From the NCBI RefSeq assembly GCF_014202315.1, contig NZ_JACHGN010000005.1, forward strand, positions 248,001 to 312,000: a stretch of DNA of 64,000 bases, in the 5' to 3' direction. The DNA is from Thermocatellispora tengchongensis. GTDB lineage: Bacteria; Actinomycetota; Actinomycetes; Streptosporangiales; Streptosporangiaceae. How positions within the stretch are numbered: position 1 is the first letter of the stretch; every line of letters begins with the position of its first letter. Both the position numbers and the translations under genes were made by a program. A model generated the notes under the pieces. The model searched no databases. It had not been told where the DNA came from and saw nothing but the letters and a program-made list of their open reading frames with translations. Shown here in pieces: positions 48,537 through 59,764 of the stretch.

Positions 48537-48562
48537 GTCGGCAGCAGTACGCGACTGCCGAC
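48537..48562 (+). promoter_or_regulatory. Hairpin in the 5' leader of the DUF2630 gene
   Basis: Perfect 8-bp arms GTCGGCAG/CTGCCGAC with a 10-base loop, beginning at the end of a -10-like TAGAGT (48533-48538) and ending 12 bases before the ATG. It may be an operator or an mRNA hairpin. Confidence 0.45.
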
Positions 48563-48574
48563 CTAGGGGGCGTC

Positions 48575-48820
48575 ATGCAAGACGGCGAGATCCTCTCTCG
48601 GATCAAGGACCTCATCGCCGAAGAGCACGAGCTGCGCGGCAAGCTGACCGCCGGCGAGCTGTCCTCGGAGGAGGAGAACGAGCGGATGAGGTCGGTGGAG
48701 CGGGCCCTGGACCAGTGCTGGGACCTGCTGCGTCAGCGCCGCGCCCGCCGCGAGTTCGGGCAGAACCCCGACGACGCGGCCGTGCGCCCCTCCGACGAGG
48801 TGGACTCCTACCAGCAGTAG
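48575..48820 (+). CDS. DUF2630 family small protein
   Basis: 81 residues, MQDGEILSRIKDLIAEEHELRGKLTAGELSSEEENERM... with a strongly charged two-helix layout and a C-terminal DDAAVRPSDEVDSYQ tail. This is the widespread actinobacterial DUF2630 family; no function is known. AGGGGG precedes the start. Its 5' leader carries a hairpin. Confidence 0.85.
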   Translation: MQDGEILSRIKDLIAEEHELRGKLTAGELSSEEENERMRSVERALDQCWDLLRQRRARREFGQNPDDAAVRPSDEVDSYQQ

Positions 48821-48886
48821 CCGCGCCGGACGTACGCGCCGGAAAACCGGTCGCGTCCGGGCCGCCCGTGGGGTTGGCTTGGGAGC

Positions 48887-49891
48887 ATGACGATCGTCGC
48901 GGTGGAGCCGTCAGAGCGCGCTGTGGTGGAGGAGTTCTACGCCGTCTTCGCGGCGGCGCACGAGCACGACCGCACCGGCCCCTACCCCCGCATCGCCCGG
49001 TTCGCGATCGGGTTCGAGGACCAGTGGGACGACGAGACGGTGGCCGCGCACGTGTTCGTGCGCGGCGGTGCCGTCGCCGGCGGCTACGCCCTGCGCCTGC
49101 CGCACAAGGACAACAGCCACATGGCGATGCTGCGCACGCTCGTCGTGGCCCCCGGGGCGCGCCGGGCCGGGATCGGCTCGGCGCTGCTGGAGCACGCGAC
49201 CGGCGTCGCCCGCGCGCACGGCCGCCGGGTGCTGAGGGGCGAGTCGCCCGCGCAGGGCCCCGGGGCGGCCTTCGCCCGCGCCCACGGCTTCTCATCCGGC
49301 CTGGTCGAGGTACGCCGCGCGCTCGACCTGCGCGCGGCCGACCCGGGCCGGCTCGCCGAGCTGAGGCGGGAGGCCGAGCGCCACGCCGCCGGCTACACGC
49401 TGGAGCGGTGGCGCGGTTCGGCGCCGGAGCGGCTGCTCCCCGACCTGGCGGTGCTGATCAACGGCATGAACGACGCGCCGATGGGCGACCTGGACGTCAC
49501 CGGCGAGCACTGGGACGTCGAGCGTGTGCTCGCGATGGAGCGGATGAACGAGGCCGCCGACACGCTGATGTACGCGACCATCGCCCGCCACGCCGCCACC
49601 GGCGAGCCCGCGGGTTACTCCGCGCTCGCGGTGCCCCGCAGCCGGCCCGACGGCTGGGCGCGGCAGACCGACACGGTGGTGTTGCGCCCCCACCGCGGCC
49701 ACCGCCTCGGCCTGCTGCTGAAGCTGGCCAACCTCGCCTGGATGCGCGAGCACGAGCCTGACGTGGAGCACATCGTCACCTGGAACGCCGCCTCCAACAG
49801 CCACATGATCGCGATCAACGAGCGGATGGGGTTCCGGGTGCGGGACGAGTGGCACCAGTGGCAGCGCCCCCTGGACGCGCCGGCCGGCTAG
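48887..49891 (+). CDS. Tandem-domain GNAT acetyltransferase
   Basis: 334 residues in two GNAT-like domains. The first (about 1-150) carries the acetyl-CoA loop LVVAPGARRAGIGSALLEHA near 85-104. The second has TVVLRPHRGHRLGLLLKLANL near 265-285 and ends NAASNSHMIAINERMGFRVRDEW. The two-domain arrangement resembles mycothiol synthase (MshD) and its relatives, but the sequence is not clearly MshD. Its TAG is part of a tandem 14-15-bp repeat. Confidence 0.88.
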   Translation: MTIVAVEPSERAVVEEFYAVFAAAHEHDRTGPYPRIARFAIGFEDQWDDETVAAHVFVRGGAVAGGYALRLPHKDNSHMAMLRTLVVAPGARRAGIGSALLEHATGVARAHGRRVLRGESPAQGPGAAFARAHGFSSGLVEVRRALDLRAADPGRLAELRREAERHAAGYTLERWRGSAPERLLPDLAVLINGMNDAPMGDLDVTGEHWDVERVLAMERMNEAADTLMYATIARHAATGEPAGYSALAVPRSRPDGWARQTDTVVLRPHRGHRLGLLLKLANLAWMREHEPDVEHIVTWNAASNSHMIAINERMGFRVRDEWHQWQRPLDAPAG

Positions 49892-49998
49892 AGACGGCCG
49901 GCTGGAGACGGCCGGGTAGAGACCGGCCGGGTAGAGACCGGCCGGGTAGAGACCGGCCGGGTAGAGACCGGCCGGGTAGAGACCGGCCGCTGGAGACG
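49883..49998. repeat. 14-15-bp tandem repeat containing the acetyltransferase stop codon
   Basis: Units in order: two of 14 bp (the first contains TAG at 49889-49891), five perfect 15-bp copies of gccgggtagagaccg (49911-49985), then one divergent unit. All core copies retain the TAG trinucleotide. The array stops 19 bases before the urtE stop codon. Confidence 0.95.
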
Positions 49999-50016
49999 GC
50001 CGGCTGTAGGCCGCCG

Positions 50017-50695
50017 CTACACCGCGAGCAGCCGGTGCACCTCCGGGCCGTTGAGCTCCTCGGCGGCGCCGGCGTGCACCACGCGGCCCGCGTCGAGGAT
50101 GAGGAACCGGTCGGCCAGGCGCAGCGCCAGGTCGAGGTACTGCTCCACCAGGAGCAGGGCCAGGCCCGAGGCGTGCAGGCGCTCGATCGCCTCCTCGATC
50201 TCGATGATGATCGAGGGCTGGATCCCCTCGGTGGGCTCGTCCAGGATCAGCAGCTTGGGCCGGGTGACCAGGGCGCGGGCGATGGCGAGCTGCTGCTGCT
50301 GGCCGCCGGACAGGAAGCCGGCGCGCCGCTTGAGCAGCGGCTTGAGCCGGGGGAAGGCGTCCAGGGCCTCCTCCAGCGCGGCCGGGTCGCGGTGCGGGGA
50401 GGCGTCCAGCGTGACCTGGAGGTTGCCCAGCACGCTGAGCTGCGGGAACGTCTCGTGCCCCTGCGGCACGTACGCCATGCCGAGCCGGACCCGCTCGTGC
50501 GGCCTGAGCCTGGTGACATCGCGCCCCTCGAAGGTGACCGAGCCCGCCGTGGCCGGGAGCACCCCCATGACGGTGTCGAGCAGGGTGGTCTTGCCGACGC
50601 CGTTGCGCCCCATCACGCAGACGAGCTGCCCCGGCTCCACCTCCAGCGACACGCCGAACAGCACCCGGGCGGCGCCGTAGCCCGCTTCCAGACCC

Positions 50696-50709
<14 letters not shown>
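50017..50709 (-). CDS. urtE: Urea ABC transporter ATP-binding protein UrtE
   Basis: 230 residues. Walker A GRNGVGKTT, Q-loop YVPQG, signature LSGGQQQQLAIARAL, Walker B LLILDEPTEGIQPS and the switch His position as VEQY (LivF-type). EGIQPSII is characteristic of the UrtE clade. ATG 50709 is chosen because AGGAGG lies eight bases upstream; it starts inside the end of urtD, overlapping by 14 bases. Confidence 0.95.
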
Positions 50710-51471
<762 letters not shown>

Positions 51472-51475
<4 letters not shown>

Positions 51476-52560
51476 CCGGCGGCCTCCTTTCGCCTGCGCA
51501 GCAGCCCGATGATGCCCTTGGGGGCGAGGGTCATGACGAGGATGAACAGCGCGCCCTGGAGGTAGAGCCAGGCGCTGCTCAGCTCCTCGCTGAATACGGT
51601 CTTGGCGTAGTTCATGACGACCGCGCCGAGCACCGCCCCGGCCAGCGCGAACCGGCCGCCGACGGCGACCGCGACCACCAGCTCCAGCGACGGCACCACG
51701 CCGAGCAGCGCCGGGGAGATGATCCCGACCACCGGCACGAACAGCGCGCCGGCGAGCCCGGCCATGCCCGCGGAGATCGCGAACGTGACGGTCTTGACCG
51801 TGGCCGGGTTGTAGCCGAGGAAGCGCACCCGGTCCTCGCCGTCGCGGACGGCGACGAGCAGCCGGCCGAAGCGGGAGTTCACGAGCTGCCGGGCGCCCAG
51901 GTAGAGCAGGCCGAGCACCACCGCGACGACGAAGTACAGGCCGCGCTGGGTGGAGTCGAGCGCCAGGTCCTGGCCGAACAGCTCGAAGAAGTTGGTCAGC
52001 CCGTTGGTGCCGCCGGTGAGCCCCTGCTGGCCGACCAGCAGGATCACGAACGCGGCGGCCAGCGCCTGGGTGAGGATCGCGAAGTACGCCCCGCGCACCC
52101 GCTGCCGGAACACCAGCGCGCCGAGCAGCGCGGCCACGACGACCGGGGCGACCACCGCCATGGCCAGCGCGAAGACCGGGTTGGCGAAGGGCGCCCACAG
52201 CGCGGGCAGCTCCTCCACGCCGCTCCACACCATGAAGTCGGGCAGGCCGCCCTGGGCTTCGGTGAGCTTGAGGTACATGCCCATCGCGTAGCCGCCCAGG
52301 CCGAAGAAGACGCCCTGGCCGAGCACCAGCATGCCGCCCTGCCCCCAGGCCAGGCCGATGCCGAGGGCGACGATGGCGTACACGAGGTACTTGGCGAGCA
52401 GGCCGAGCCGGAACGGCTCCAGCACCAGCGGGGCGACCACGAGCGCGAGCACGGCGACGGCGGTGAAGACGGCCGGGCCCTGGAGCCGGGCGCGCCAGGA
52501 GGGCCTGCCCGGCGGCAGCGGGGCGACCGAGGCGTCCTTCGATGTGACAACGGTGCTCAT
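51472..52560 (-). CDS. urtC: Urea ABC transporter permease UrtC
   Basis: 362 residues, LivM-type permease with about ten hydrophobic segments. The conserved loop SRFGRLLVAVRDGEDRVRFLGYNPATVKTVTFAISAG and the start of the transmembrane domain GIGLAWGQGGMLVLGQGVFFGLGGYAMGMYL mark UrtC. It overlaps both urtB and urtD by ATGA. Confidence 0.94.
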
Positions 52561-53423
52561 GTGAGGGCCCTCGACCTGACGACGAACAGTCCCTGCGGGC
52601 GGAACTGCAGGAAGGCGACGATCACCGCGAACACGATGACCTTGGCGAGGCTGGCGTCGGTCCAGAACTCGGCGTAGGAGTTGAGCAGGCCGAGCCCGGC
52701 GGCGGCGATCACCGCGCCGCGGAGCTGGCCGAGCCCGCCCGCGACGACGACCAGGAACGCGTCCACGATGTAGTACGTGCCGAGCGCCGGCCCGACCGGG
52801 CCGATCAGGGTGAGCGCCACACCGGCGATGCCGGCCAGCCCCGACCCGATGAAGAAGGTGCGCATGTCCACCCGGCCGGTGTCGATGCCGCTGGTCGAGG
52901 CGAGCCTGCGGTTCTGCATCACCGCCTGCATCCGCCGCCCCTGCCCGGTGCGGTTCATGTACGCCCAGACCGCCACGACGCTGCCGACCGCGAGCGCGAG
53001 GATGAACATCCGGTTGTACGGCATGATGCCGAGCCCGCCCTGCAGCCACTGCGGCGCCTGCACCTGCACGTTCGGGGCGCCGAACAGGTCGCGGGCGAGC
53101 TGCTGGAGCACCAGGCTCACGCCCCAGGTGAGCAGCAGTGTGTCCAGCGGGCGGCCGTAGAAGTGCCGGATCGCGGCCCGCTCCAGGGCCAGCCCCATCA
53201 GGCCCGCCACGACGAAGGCGACCGGCAGGGCGACGATCACCGCCTGCCGGCCGGCCCAGTCCTGCAGGAGGTAGGCGGTGTACGCCCCGGCCATGATGAA
53301 CTCGCCGTGCGCCATGTTGATCACGCCCATCTGGCCGAAGGTGAACGTCAGCCCGAGCGCGATCAGCAGCAGCACGGCGCCGATCGACAACCCGATCGGC
53401 AGTTGGTTGAGGAAGGCTTCCAC
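52557..53423 (-). CDS. urtB: Urea ABC transporter permease UrtB
   Basis: 288 residues, LivH-type permease with eight hydrophobic segments. ALGLTFTFGQMGVINMAHGEFIMAGAYTAYL and QNRRLASTSGIDTGRVDMRTFFIGSGLAGIAGVALTLIGPVGP are the UrtB signatures. It starts with GTG. A hairpin lies between it and urtA. Confidence 0.95.
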   Translation of the reverse strand: MEAFLNQLPIGLSIGAVLLLIALGLTFTFGQMGVINMAHGEFIMAGAYTAYLLQDWAGRQAVIVALPVAFVVAGLMGLALERAAIRHFYGRPLDTLLLTWGVSLVLQQLARDLFGAPNVQVQAPQWLQGGLGIMPYNRMFILALAVGSVVAVWAYMNRTGQGRRMQAVMQNRRLASTSGIDTGRVDMRTFFIGSGLAGIAGVALTLIGPVGPALGTYYIVDAFLVVVAGGLGQLRGAVIAAAGLGLLNSYAEFWTDASLAKVIVFAVIVAFLQFRPQGLFVVRSRALT

Positions 53424-53532
53424 CAGCGTCCTTTCATGCCGGACCGGGCGGCCGTGCGTGGCCGGCCCGGTCGTTCGGCTCCGGGGCCGGGACGCGCCGC
53501 GTGGGTCGCGCCACGGTCGCCTCCTCTTCGAC

Positions 53533-53558
53533 GGCCCCGGCCTCCCACGGCCGGGGCC
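53533..53558 (-). terminator. Hairpin between urtA and urtB
   Basis: Perfect 10-bp arms GGCCCCGGCC / GGCCGGGGCC with a 6-base loop in the 231-base spacer. Such structures after a binding-protein gene usually reduce read-through or protect the upstream mRNA, so the binding protein is made in excess over the permeases. Confidence 0.7.
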
Positions 53559-53654
53559 CCGGCGGACCGAGGGCGAAGAGGTGGCGTATGTCCGTGATCA
53601 GGTCACGTCCCGGTCCCGGAACCGGTCCTGGGGAGGGCTGTCGGGGAACCGGGC

Positions 53655-54884
53655 TCAGCCGGAGGCCAGGCCCGCGGCCCAGGGGTAGCCCTTCAGGTAG
53701 GGATCGGGCTTGATCGGCTCGCCGGAGTTCCACACCTCCTTGATCAGGCCGTCGGGCTGCACGACCCCGATGCGCGCGGTCTTGTACATGTGCTGGTTCT
53801 CGCCGTCGATGGTGACCAGGCCCTCGGGGCGCTCCAGGGCGATGCCGCCGGCCGCCTTCTTCACCGCCTCGACCTCGACGGTGCCCGCCTTCTTCACCGC
53901 CTCGGCCCACAGGTAGACGGCGTTGTATCCGGCCTCCATCGGGTCGGAGGTGACCTTGTCGGCGCCGTACTTGGCCTTGAACGCCTGCACGAACTTGGTG
54001 TTCGCGGGGGTGTCGGTGGTCTGGTAGTAGTTCCAGGCCACGAGGTGCCCGGCGATGTTGTCCACGCCGATGCCCTTGACCTCTTCCTCGGCCACGCTGA
54101 CCGACATGGTGGGCATGTCCTCGGCGGTGACGCCGGCGCTCTTGAGCTGCTTGAAGAAGGCCACGTTGGAGTCGCCGTTGAGGGTGTTGAACACCGCGTC
54201 GGGCTTGGCCTGCACGACCTTGTTCACCAGCGTGCTGTACTCGGTGTGGCCGAGCGGGGTGTACTCCTCGCCGATGACCTCCATGCCGTTGGCGGCGGCG
54301 TACGCCTTGATCACCTTGTTCGCGGTGCGCGGGAAGACGTAGTCGCTGCCGACCAGGAACAGCTTCTTCTTGCCCTGCTCCTTGAGGTACTCCAGGCCCG
54401 GCACGATCTGCTGGTTGGTGGTGGCGCCGGTGTAGAAGATGTACGGCGAGCTCTCCAGGCCCTCGTACTGGACGGGGTACCACAGCAGGGCCTTGCGCCG
54501 CTCGAAGACCGGGAGCATGGCCTTGCGGCTGGCCGAGGTCCAGCCGCCGAACACGGTGGCGACCTTGTCCTGCGCGATGAGCTTGGTGGCCTTCTCGGCG
54601 AACGTGGGCCAGTCGGAGGCCCCGTCCTCCACGACCGGGATGAGTTTCTTGCCCAGGACGCCTCCGGCCGCGTTGATCTCCTCGATGGCGAGGAGTTCGG
54701 CGTCCTTGACGGTGACCTCGCTGATGGCCATGGTGCCGCTCAGCGAGTGCAGAATGCCGACCTTGATGCCGTCTTCACCGCCGCCGGCCGCTTGCTGGGA
54801 GGATGAGGACCCGGGACCACAGGCACCGAGCGCGACGACGAGCGCCGCCAGCGGTAATGCGATCCGCCAGGCTGAGTTCCGCAC
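53655..54884 (-). CDS. urtA: Urea ABC transporter substrate-binding lipoprotein UrtA
   Basis: 409 residues. A signal peptide with lipobox (LVVALGAC) is followed by a periplasmic-binding fold of the Leu/Ile/Val type 1 class: [71 protein letters not shown] and [20 protein letters not shown] are UrtA signatures (the GMWTSASRK and LWYPVQYEG segments line the urea site). The GTG at 54884 is chosen because AAGGAGG lies six bases upstream; the frame is open for 16 more codons. Confidence 0.96.
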   Translation of the reverse strand: MRNSAWRIALPLAALVVALGACGPGSSSSQQAAGGGEDGIKVGILHSLSGTMAISEVTVKDAELLAIEEINAAGGVLGKKLIPVVEDGASDWPTFAEKATKLIAQDKVATVFGGWTSASRKAMLPVFERRKALLWYPVQYEGLESSPYIFYTGATTNQQIVPGLEYLKEQGKKKLFLVGSDYVFPRTANKVIKAYAAANGMEVIGEEYTPLGHTEYSTLVNKVVQAKPDAVFNTLNGDSNVAFFKQLKSAGVTAEDMPTMSVSVAEEEVKGIGVDNIAGHLVAWNYYQTTDTPANTKFVQAFKAKYGADKVTSDPMEAGYNAVYLWAEAVKKAGTVEVEAVKKAAGGIALERPEGLVTIDGENQHMYKTARIGVVQPDGLIKEVWNSGEPIKPDPYLKGYPWAAGLASG

Positions 54885-55105
54885 GAAGTTCCTCCTTGCC
54901 GAGTGGGCCCCCGCACGTTCTGTTGCCGCCAAGGTGACTTCGGGAAATTTCCTGAGAAGGTCGTAATTGTTAATTGCTTTTTACCGAAAGTTCACGGTCA
55001 CAACGGAACCGCGCCCCAAGCGCTCCACGTGCGCCGTTACACGGCGAAACAGCCACGACATGCCGCGGCAACATCGGGGTAACAGCCGGTTCTTAGGGTC
55101 CGGCC
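54885..55105. promoter_or_regulatory. Divergent control region of urt and ure
   Basis: An AT-rich core (54955-55010) is expected to hold the urtA promoter. GTTAC-ACGGC-GAAAC (55036-55050) resembles the actinobacterial GlnR site gTnAC-n6-GaAAC but with a spacer of five instead of six. TAGGGT (55094-55099), six bases before the ureA ATG, is a -10-like element and implies a leaderless ureA mRNA. Nitrogen control by GlnR is likely but not shown. Confidence 0.5.
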
Positions 55106-55408
<303 letters not shown>

Positions 55409-55413
55409 TCCCC

Positions 55414-55457
55414 GGAGTGAACCCGATGCGGCGGGCGAGGAGGGTGAGCGACCGGTG
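55414..55457 (+). repeat. Dispersed intergenic element carrying the ureB ribosome-binding site
   Basis: GGAGTGAACCCGATGCGGCG continuing to GCGAGGAGGGTGAGCGACCG, directly followed by the ureB GTG. It is homologous to the segment before zur (26787-26839). Confidence 0.75.
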
Positions 55458-55778
55458 ATACCCGGAGAGTACGTGCTCGGTGAGGGCGAGGTCGCGTTGA
55501 ACCCCGGCCGGGAGCGGCTGACGTTGCGGGTGACCAACACCGCCGACCGGCCGATCCAGGTCGGCTCGCACTACCACTTCGCCGCCGCGAACCCGGGCCT
55601 GTCCTTCGACAGGAAGGCCGCGTGGGGGTGGCGGCTCGACGTGCCCGCGGGCACCGCGATCAGGTTCGAGCCCGGGGTCGAGCGCGATGTGACGCTGGTC
55701 CCGATCGCCGGGCGCCGCATCGTACCCGGCCTGCGCCCGGAGTGGGCCGGACCTCTGGACGGGAGCCGGCATGCCTGA
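55455..55778 (+). CDS. ureB: Urease subunit beta
   Basis: 107 residues, [74 protein letters not shown]: the conserved beta subunit. The start is a GTG with a strong GAGGAGGG site. It overlaps ureC (ATGCCTGA). Confidence 0.97.
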   Translation: MIPGEYVLGEGEVALNPGRERLTLRVTNTADRPIQVGSHYHFAAANPGLSFDRKAAWGWRLDVPAGTAIRFEPGVERDVTLVPIAGRRIVPGLRPEWAGPLDGSRHA

Positions 55779-57501
55779 GGCGAACCCCGCGCTGTCGCGG
55801 GCCCGCTACGCCGCCCTGTACGGCCCGACCGTCGGCGACCGGGTGCGCCTGGCCGACACCGACCTGTTCATCGAGGTCACCGAGGACCTGGCGATGGGCC
55901 CCTCGGGAGCGGGCGACGAGGCCGTGTTCGGCGGCGGCAAGGTGATCAGGGAGTCGATGGGCCAGGCCCGCGCCACCCGCGCCGAGGGCGCCCCCGACCT
56001 GGTCATCACCGGCGCGGTCATCCTGGACCACTGGGGCGTGGTGAAGGCCGACGTCGGGATCAGGGACGGCCGGATCAGCGCGATCGGCAAGGCCGGCAAC
56101 CCCGACACCATGGACGGCGTCCACCCCGGCCTGGTGATCGGCCCGTCCACGGAGATCCTGGCCGGCAACGGCAAGATCCTCACCGCGGGGGCCATCGACT
56201 CGCACGTGCACCTGATCGCGCCGCAGATCCTGGACGAGGCGCTGGCCGCGGGCGTGACCACGATCATCGGCGGCGGCACCGGCCCGGCCGAGGGCACCAA
56301 GGCCACCACGGTCACCGGCACCTGGTACGTCGCGCGGATGCTGGAGGCGCTGGACTCCTGGCCGGTCAACGTGGCGCTGCTCGGCAAGGGCAACACGGTC
56401 AGCACCGAGGGCCTGATGGAGCAGCTCCGCGCGGGCGCGTCGGGCTTCAAGCTGCACGAGGACTGGGGCACCACCCCGGCCGCGATCGACGCCTGCCTGG
56501 CGGTGTGCGAGGCCACCGGGGTGCAGGCCGCGATCCACACCGACACGCTGAACGAGGCCGGGTTCGTGGAGTCCACGCTGGCCGCGATCGGCGATCGTAC
56601 GATCCACGCCTACCACACCGAGGGCGCGGGCGGCGGGCACGCGCCCGACATCATCCGGGTCGCGTCGTACGCGAACGTGCTGCCGTCCTCGACCAACCCG
56701 ACCCGGCCGCACACCGTCAACACCCTGGACGAGCACCTGGACATGCTGATGGTGTGCCACCACCTCAGCCCGTCGATCCCGGAGGACCTGGCCTTCGCCG
56801 AGTCGCGCATCCGGCCGTCCACGATGGCGGCCGAGGACGTGCTGCACGACATGGGCGCCATCTCCATGATCGGCTCGGACTCCCAGGCGATGGGCCGCGT
56901 GGGCGAGACGATCATCCGCACGTGGCAGACCGCGCACGTGATGAAGCTGCGCCGGGGTGCGCTGCCGGGCGACGGCCCGGCCGACAACCTGCGCGCCCGC
57001 CGTTACGTCGCCAAGTACACGATCTGTCCCGCGGTGGCGCACGGCCTGGACGCCGAGGTCGGCTCGGTCGAGACCGGCAAGCTCGCCGACCTGGTGCTGT
57101 GGGAGCCCGCCTTCTTCGGGGTCAAGCCGCACCTCGTGGTCAAGGGCGGCGTGATCGCGTACGCGCAGATGGGCGACGCGAACGCGTCCATCCCGACCCC
57201 GCAGCCGGTCTTCCCCCGCCCGATGTTCGGCGCCGCGCCGCTCACGGCCGCGGCGACCTCGGTGCACTTCGTGGCGCCGCTGGCGCTGGAGGACGGCCTG
57301 GCCGACCGCCTGGCCGTACGCCGCAGGCTGGCGCCGGTGCTCGACGTGCGCGGGCGCGGCAAGGACGCGATGCCGCTGAACGACGCCCTGCCCCGGATCG
57401 AGGTGGCCCCCGACACCTTCGAGGTCCGCATCGACGGCGAGCTGATCGAACCCGCCCCCGCCGAGTCGCTGCCGCTGGCCCAGCGGTACTTCCTGTTCTG
57501 A
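55771..57501 (+). CDS. ureC: Urease subunit alpha (catalytic)
   Basis: 576 residues. Nickel ligands and catalytic groups are present: SHVHLIAP (two His), the carbamylated Lys in [44 protein letters not shown], and the mobile flap [21 protein letters not shown] with [16 protein letters not shown]. It hydrolyses urea to ammonia and carbamate. The gene order ureABC-FGD is typical of actinomycetes. Confidence 0.98.
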   Translation: MPEANPALSRARYAALYGPTVGDRVRLADTDLFIEVTEDLAMGPSGAGDEAVFGGGKVIRESMGQARATRAEGAPDLVITGAVILDHWGVVKADVGIRDGRISAIGKAGNPDTMDGVHPGLVIGPSTEILAGNGKILTAGAIDSHVHLIAPQILDEALAAGVTTIIGGGTGPAEGTKATTVTGTWYVARMLEALDSWPVNVALLGKGNTVSTEGLMEQLRAGASGFKLHEDWGTTPAAIDACLAVCEATGVQAAIHTDTLNEAGFVESTLAAIGDRTIHAYHTEGAGGGHAPDIIRVASYANVLPSSTNPTRPHTVNTLDEHLDMLMVCHHLSPSIPEDLAFAESRIRPSTMAAEDVLHDMGAISMIGSDSQAMGRVGETIIRTWQTAHVMKLRRGALPGDGPADNLRARRYVAKYTICPAVAHGLDAEVGSVETGKLADLVLWEPAFFGVKPHLVVKGGVIAYAQMGDANASIPTPQPVFPRPMFGAAPLTAAATSVHFVAPLALEDGLADRLAVRRRLAPVLDVRGRGKDAMPLNDALPRIEVAPDTFEVRIDGELIEPAPAESLPLAQRYFLF

Positions 57502-57507
57502 GCCGGG

Positions 57508-58179
57508 GTGACGATGAACGCGATGCTGCTGCTCCTGGCCGACTCCCGGCTGCCGGCGGGCGGGCACGCCCACTCGGGCGGCACGGAGCAGGCGGTCGCG
57601 TCGGGGGCGGTGCACGACGTGGCGAGCCTGGCGGCGTTCCTGCGCGGCCGGCTGGCCACGGCGGGCCTGGTCGCGGCCGGGCTGGCCGCCGCGGCGGTGA
57701 CCGCCTCCGGTGCCGGCTGGGCGGAGCTGGACGCGGAGGCCGACGCGCGTACGGCATCGCCCGCGCAGCGGGAGGCGGCGCGCACCCAGGGCCGGCTGCT
57801 GCTGCGGGTGGCGCGGCGCATCTGGCCGGCGCCCGCCCTGGACGAACTGGCGGCGGCGGTGCCCAGCCCGCACCACCCGGTCGTGCTGGGCGCGGTGGCC
57901 GCCGCCACCGGATGCTCGCCGAGGGACGCCGCGCTGGCCGCCGCCTACAACGCGGTCACCGGCCCCGCCACCGCCGCCGTACGCCTGCTCGGCCTGGACC
58001 CCGTCGAGGTCCACCGCCTGCTCGCCGGCCTGGCCCCGGCGCTGGAGGACACGGCGGCCACCGCCGCGTCGGCCTGCGCCGCCGGAGAGTCGGCCCGCCT
58101 GCCCGCTCACGCCGCTCCCGCGCTCGACCTGCTCGCAGAACAGCACATCCGCACCGAGGTACGACTGTTCATCTCATAG
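57508..58179 (+). CDS. ureF: Urease accessory protein UreF
   Basis: 223 residues, all-helical with the family's [24 protein letters not shown] start and [29 protein letters not shown]. It works with UreD and UreG in loading nickel into the apoenzyme, acting as a GTPase-activating partner. The GTG start lies six bases after the ureC stop; ATG 57514 is also possible. Confidence 0.93.
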   Translation: MTMNAMLLLLADSRLPAGGHAHSGGTEQAVASGAVHDVASLAAFLRGRLATAGLVAAGLAAAAVTASGAGWAELDAEADARTASPAQREAARTQGRLLLRVARRIWPAPALDELAAAVPSPHHPVVLGAVAAATGCSPRDAALAAAYNAVTGPATAAVRLLGLDPVEVHRLLAGLAPALEDTAATAASACAAGESARLPAHAAPALDLLAEQHIRTEVRLFIS

Positions 58180-58213
58180 ACCTGCCGATCGCTTGAAAAG
58201 GACGGTACCGACC

Positions 58214-58903
58214 ATGGGCGGTAACCACGCCGACCACCACCACGCTCCCGACGGCCACGGCCGGGCCCTGCGCCTGGGCATCGGCGGACCCGTCGGCAGC
58301 GGCAAGACCGCGCTCGTCGCGGCGCTGTGCCGCACCCTGGGGCCGTCGATGCGGCTCGGCGTGGTGACCAACGACATCTACACCACCGAGGACGCCGACT
58401 TCCTGCGCCGCGCGGGCGTGCTCGACCCCGAGCGCATCAGCGCCGTGCAGACCGGCTGCTGCCCGCACACCGCGATCCGCGACGACATCGCGGCCAACAT
58501 CGACGCGGTGGAGGGCCTGGAGGAGCGGTTCGGCCCGCTCGACCTGGTCATCGTGGAGAGCGGCGGCGACAACCTGACCGCGACGTTCAGCCGCGGCCTG
58601 GCCGACAAGCAGATCTTCGTGCTGGACGTCTCCGGCGGCGACAAGGTGCCCCGCAAGGGCGGCCCCGGCGTGACCACGGCCGACCTGCTGCTGATCAACA
58701 AGACCGACCTGGCCCCGCTGGTCGGCGCGGACCTGACGGTGATGTCGCGCGACGCGGCGGCGGTGCGCGACGGCAAGCCGGTGCTGTTCACCTCGTTGCG
58801 CGAGGACAGGGGCGCGCACTCGGTGGCCGAGTGGGTGACCGGGCTGGTGCACGACTGGGCCCACCACCACCGCGCCCCGGCGCCGACCACCTCCACGGCG
58901 TGA
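58214..58903 (+). CDS. ureG: Urease accessory GTPase UreG
   Basis: 229 residues of the SIMIBI GTPase class. P-loop [15 protein letters not shown] near 25-39, [14 protein letters not shown], the nickel motif [10 protein letters not shown] (Cys-Pro-His) and [14 protein letters not shown]. The first 15 residues are His-rich ([14 protein letters not shown]), which may store or deliver nickel; no ureE metallochaperone gene is present in this operon. The ATG at 58214 lies about ten bases after a GAAAAGGACGG stretch. Confidence 0.96.
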   Translation: MGGNHADHHHAPDGHGRALRLGIGGPVGSGKTALVAALCRTLGPSMRLGVVTNDIYTTEDADFLRRAGVLDPERISAVQTGCCPHTAIRDDIAANIDAVEGLEERFGPLDLVIVESGGDNLTATFSRGLADKQIFVLDVSGGDKVPRKGGPGVTTADLLLINKTDLAPLVGADLTVMSRDAAAVRDGKPVLFTSLREDRGAHSVAEWVTGLVHDWAHHHRAPAPTTSTA

Positions 58904-59730
58904 CCGCGCCACCAGACCGGGCCCAGTCAGAACGAGCACAGCCGGAACGAGCGCTGTCGGAACGAGCGCGGGATGACCGGGCGCAGGCGGACCGGGCCCA
59001 GGCGGGCTGGGCGCACGCACCGGGCCGGGCCGCGCGTTCGATCCACGCGCGGGCGGCCGTCGTCGCCGAGGCCGGGCCCGGCGGGCGCACCCGGCTGACG
59101 ACGCTGCGCTCGGCGCCCCCCTTGACGCTGCGGCAGACCGGCCCGGAGCGGGTGCACCTCGTCTCGACCGCGGCGGGCCCGCTGGGCGGCGACCATCTGG
59201 AGCTGGACATCCTGGTCACCGAGGGCGCCACCCTGGAGCTGGGCTCGATCGCCAGCACGCTGGTGCTGCCCGGCCCGGGGCGCTCGGCGATGGTGGTGAC
59301 CGCGCAGGTCGCGGCGGGCGGCAGGCTCACGTTCGCGCCCGAGCCGACCGTGCTGGCCGCCGGGTGCGACCACGCCATGACCGTACGCCTGGCGCTGCAC
59401 GCCGACGCGTCGGCGTACTGGCGGGAGGAGATCGTCTTCGGCCGGCACGGCGAGACCCCCGGGCGCTGCCACGCCCGCTTCGACGCCACGGTGGACGGCC
59501 GGCCGCTGCTGCGGCAGGAGTTCACCGTGGGCGACCCGGCCGTGGACGGCAGCCCCGCGGTCTACGGCGACGCCCGCTGCGTGGGGAACGTGCTCGTCGC
59601 GGGCCCCGGGTTCACGCACCCGGAGCCGGGCGTGGCCCCGGGGCGGGCGGTGCTGCCGCTGGCCGGTCCGGGCACGCTGATCTTGGCCCTCGCCCCCGAC
59701 GCGGTGGAGCTGCGCCGCCGCCTGGCGTAG
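58900..59730 (+). CDS. ureD: Urease accessory protein UreD (UreH) with an N-terminal pentapeptide repeat
   Basis: 276 residues. The conserved part from about residue 45 ([17 protein letters not shown]...[39 protein letters not shown]) matches UreD. Residues 6-40 consist of seven units of [DEG][RW]Axx ([35 protein letters not shown]) encoded by 15-bp repeats, which is not a family feature. The GTG overlaps the ureG stop as GTGA. No GTG/ATG after the repeat fits better, so the repeat is probably translated. Confidence 0.92.
   Translation: MTAPPDRAQSERAQPERALSERARDDRAQADRAQAGWAHAPGRAARSIHARAAVVAEAGPGGRTRLTTLRSAPPLTLRQTGPERVHLVSTAAGPLGGDHLELDILVTEGATLELGSIASTLVLPGPGRSAMVVTAQVAAGGRLTFAPEPTVLAAGCDHAMTVRLALHADASAYWREEIVFGRHGETPGRCHARFDATVDGRPLLRQEFTVGDPAVDGSPAVYGDARCVGNVLVAGPGFTHPEPGVAPGRAVLPLAGPGTLILALAPDAVELRRRLA
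58915..59019 (+). repeat. 15-bp tandem repeat in the 5' end of ureD
   Basis: Seven in-frame 15-bp units with substitutions, beginning just after the ureG stop. The encoded pentapeptide is [D/E]-R-A-x-x. The pattern resembles the other gene-boundary arrays, but here it is read as protein. Confidence 0.85.
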
Positions 59731-59764
59731 CCGCCGCCCGCCGGCCTGCCATGAGTCGTAACCG

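Noticed and set aside
54885-55030. T-box or other classical riboswitch near urt/ure, glyS or ppdK
   Set aside because: No conserved riboswitch motif could be recognised; the regions are short or show only simple dyads.
58327-58899. In-frame upstream extension of ureD antisense-like within ureG
   Set aside because: The segment is a shifted reading of ureG; the GTGA junction gives a normal ureD start.
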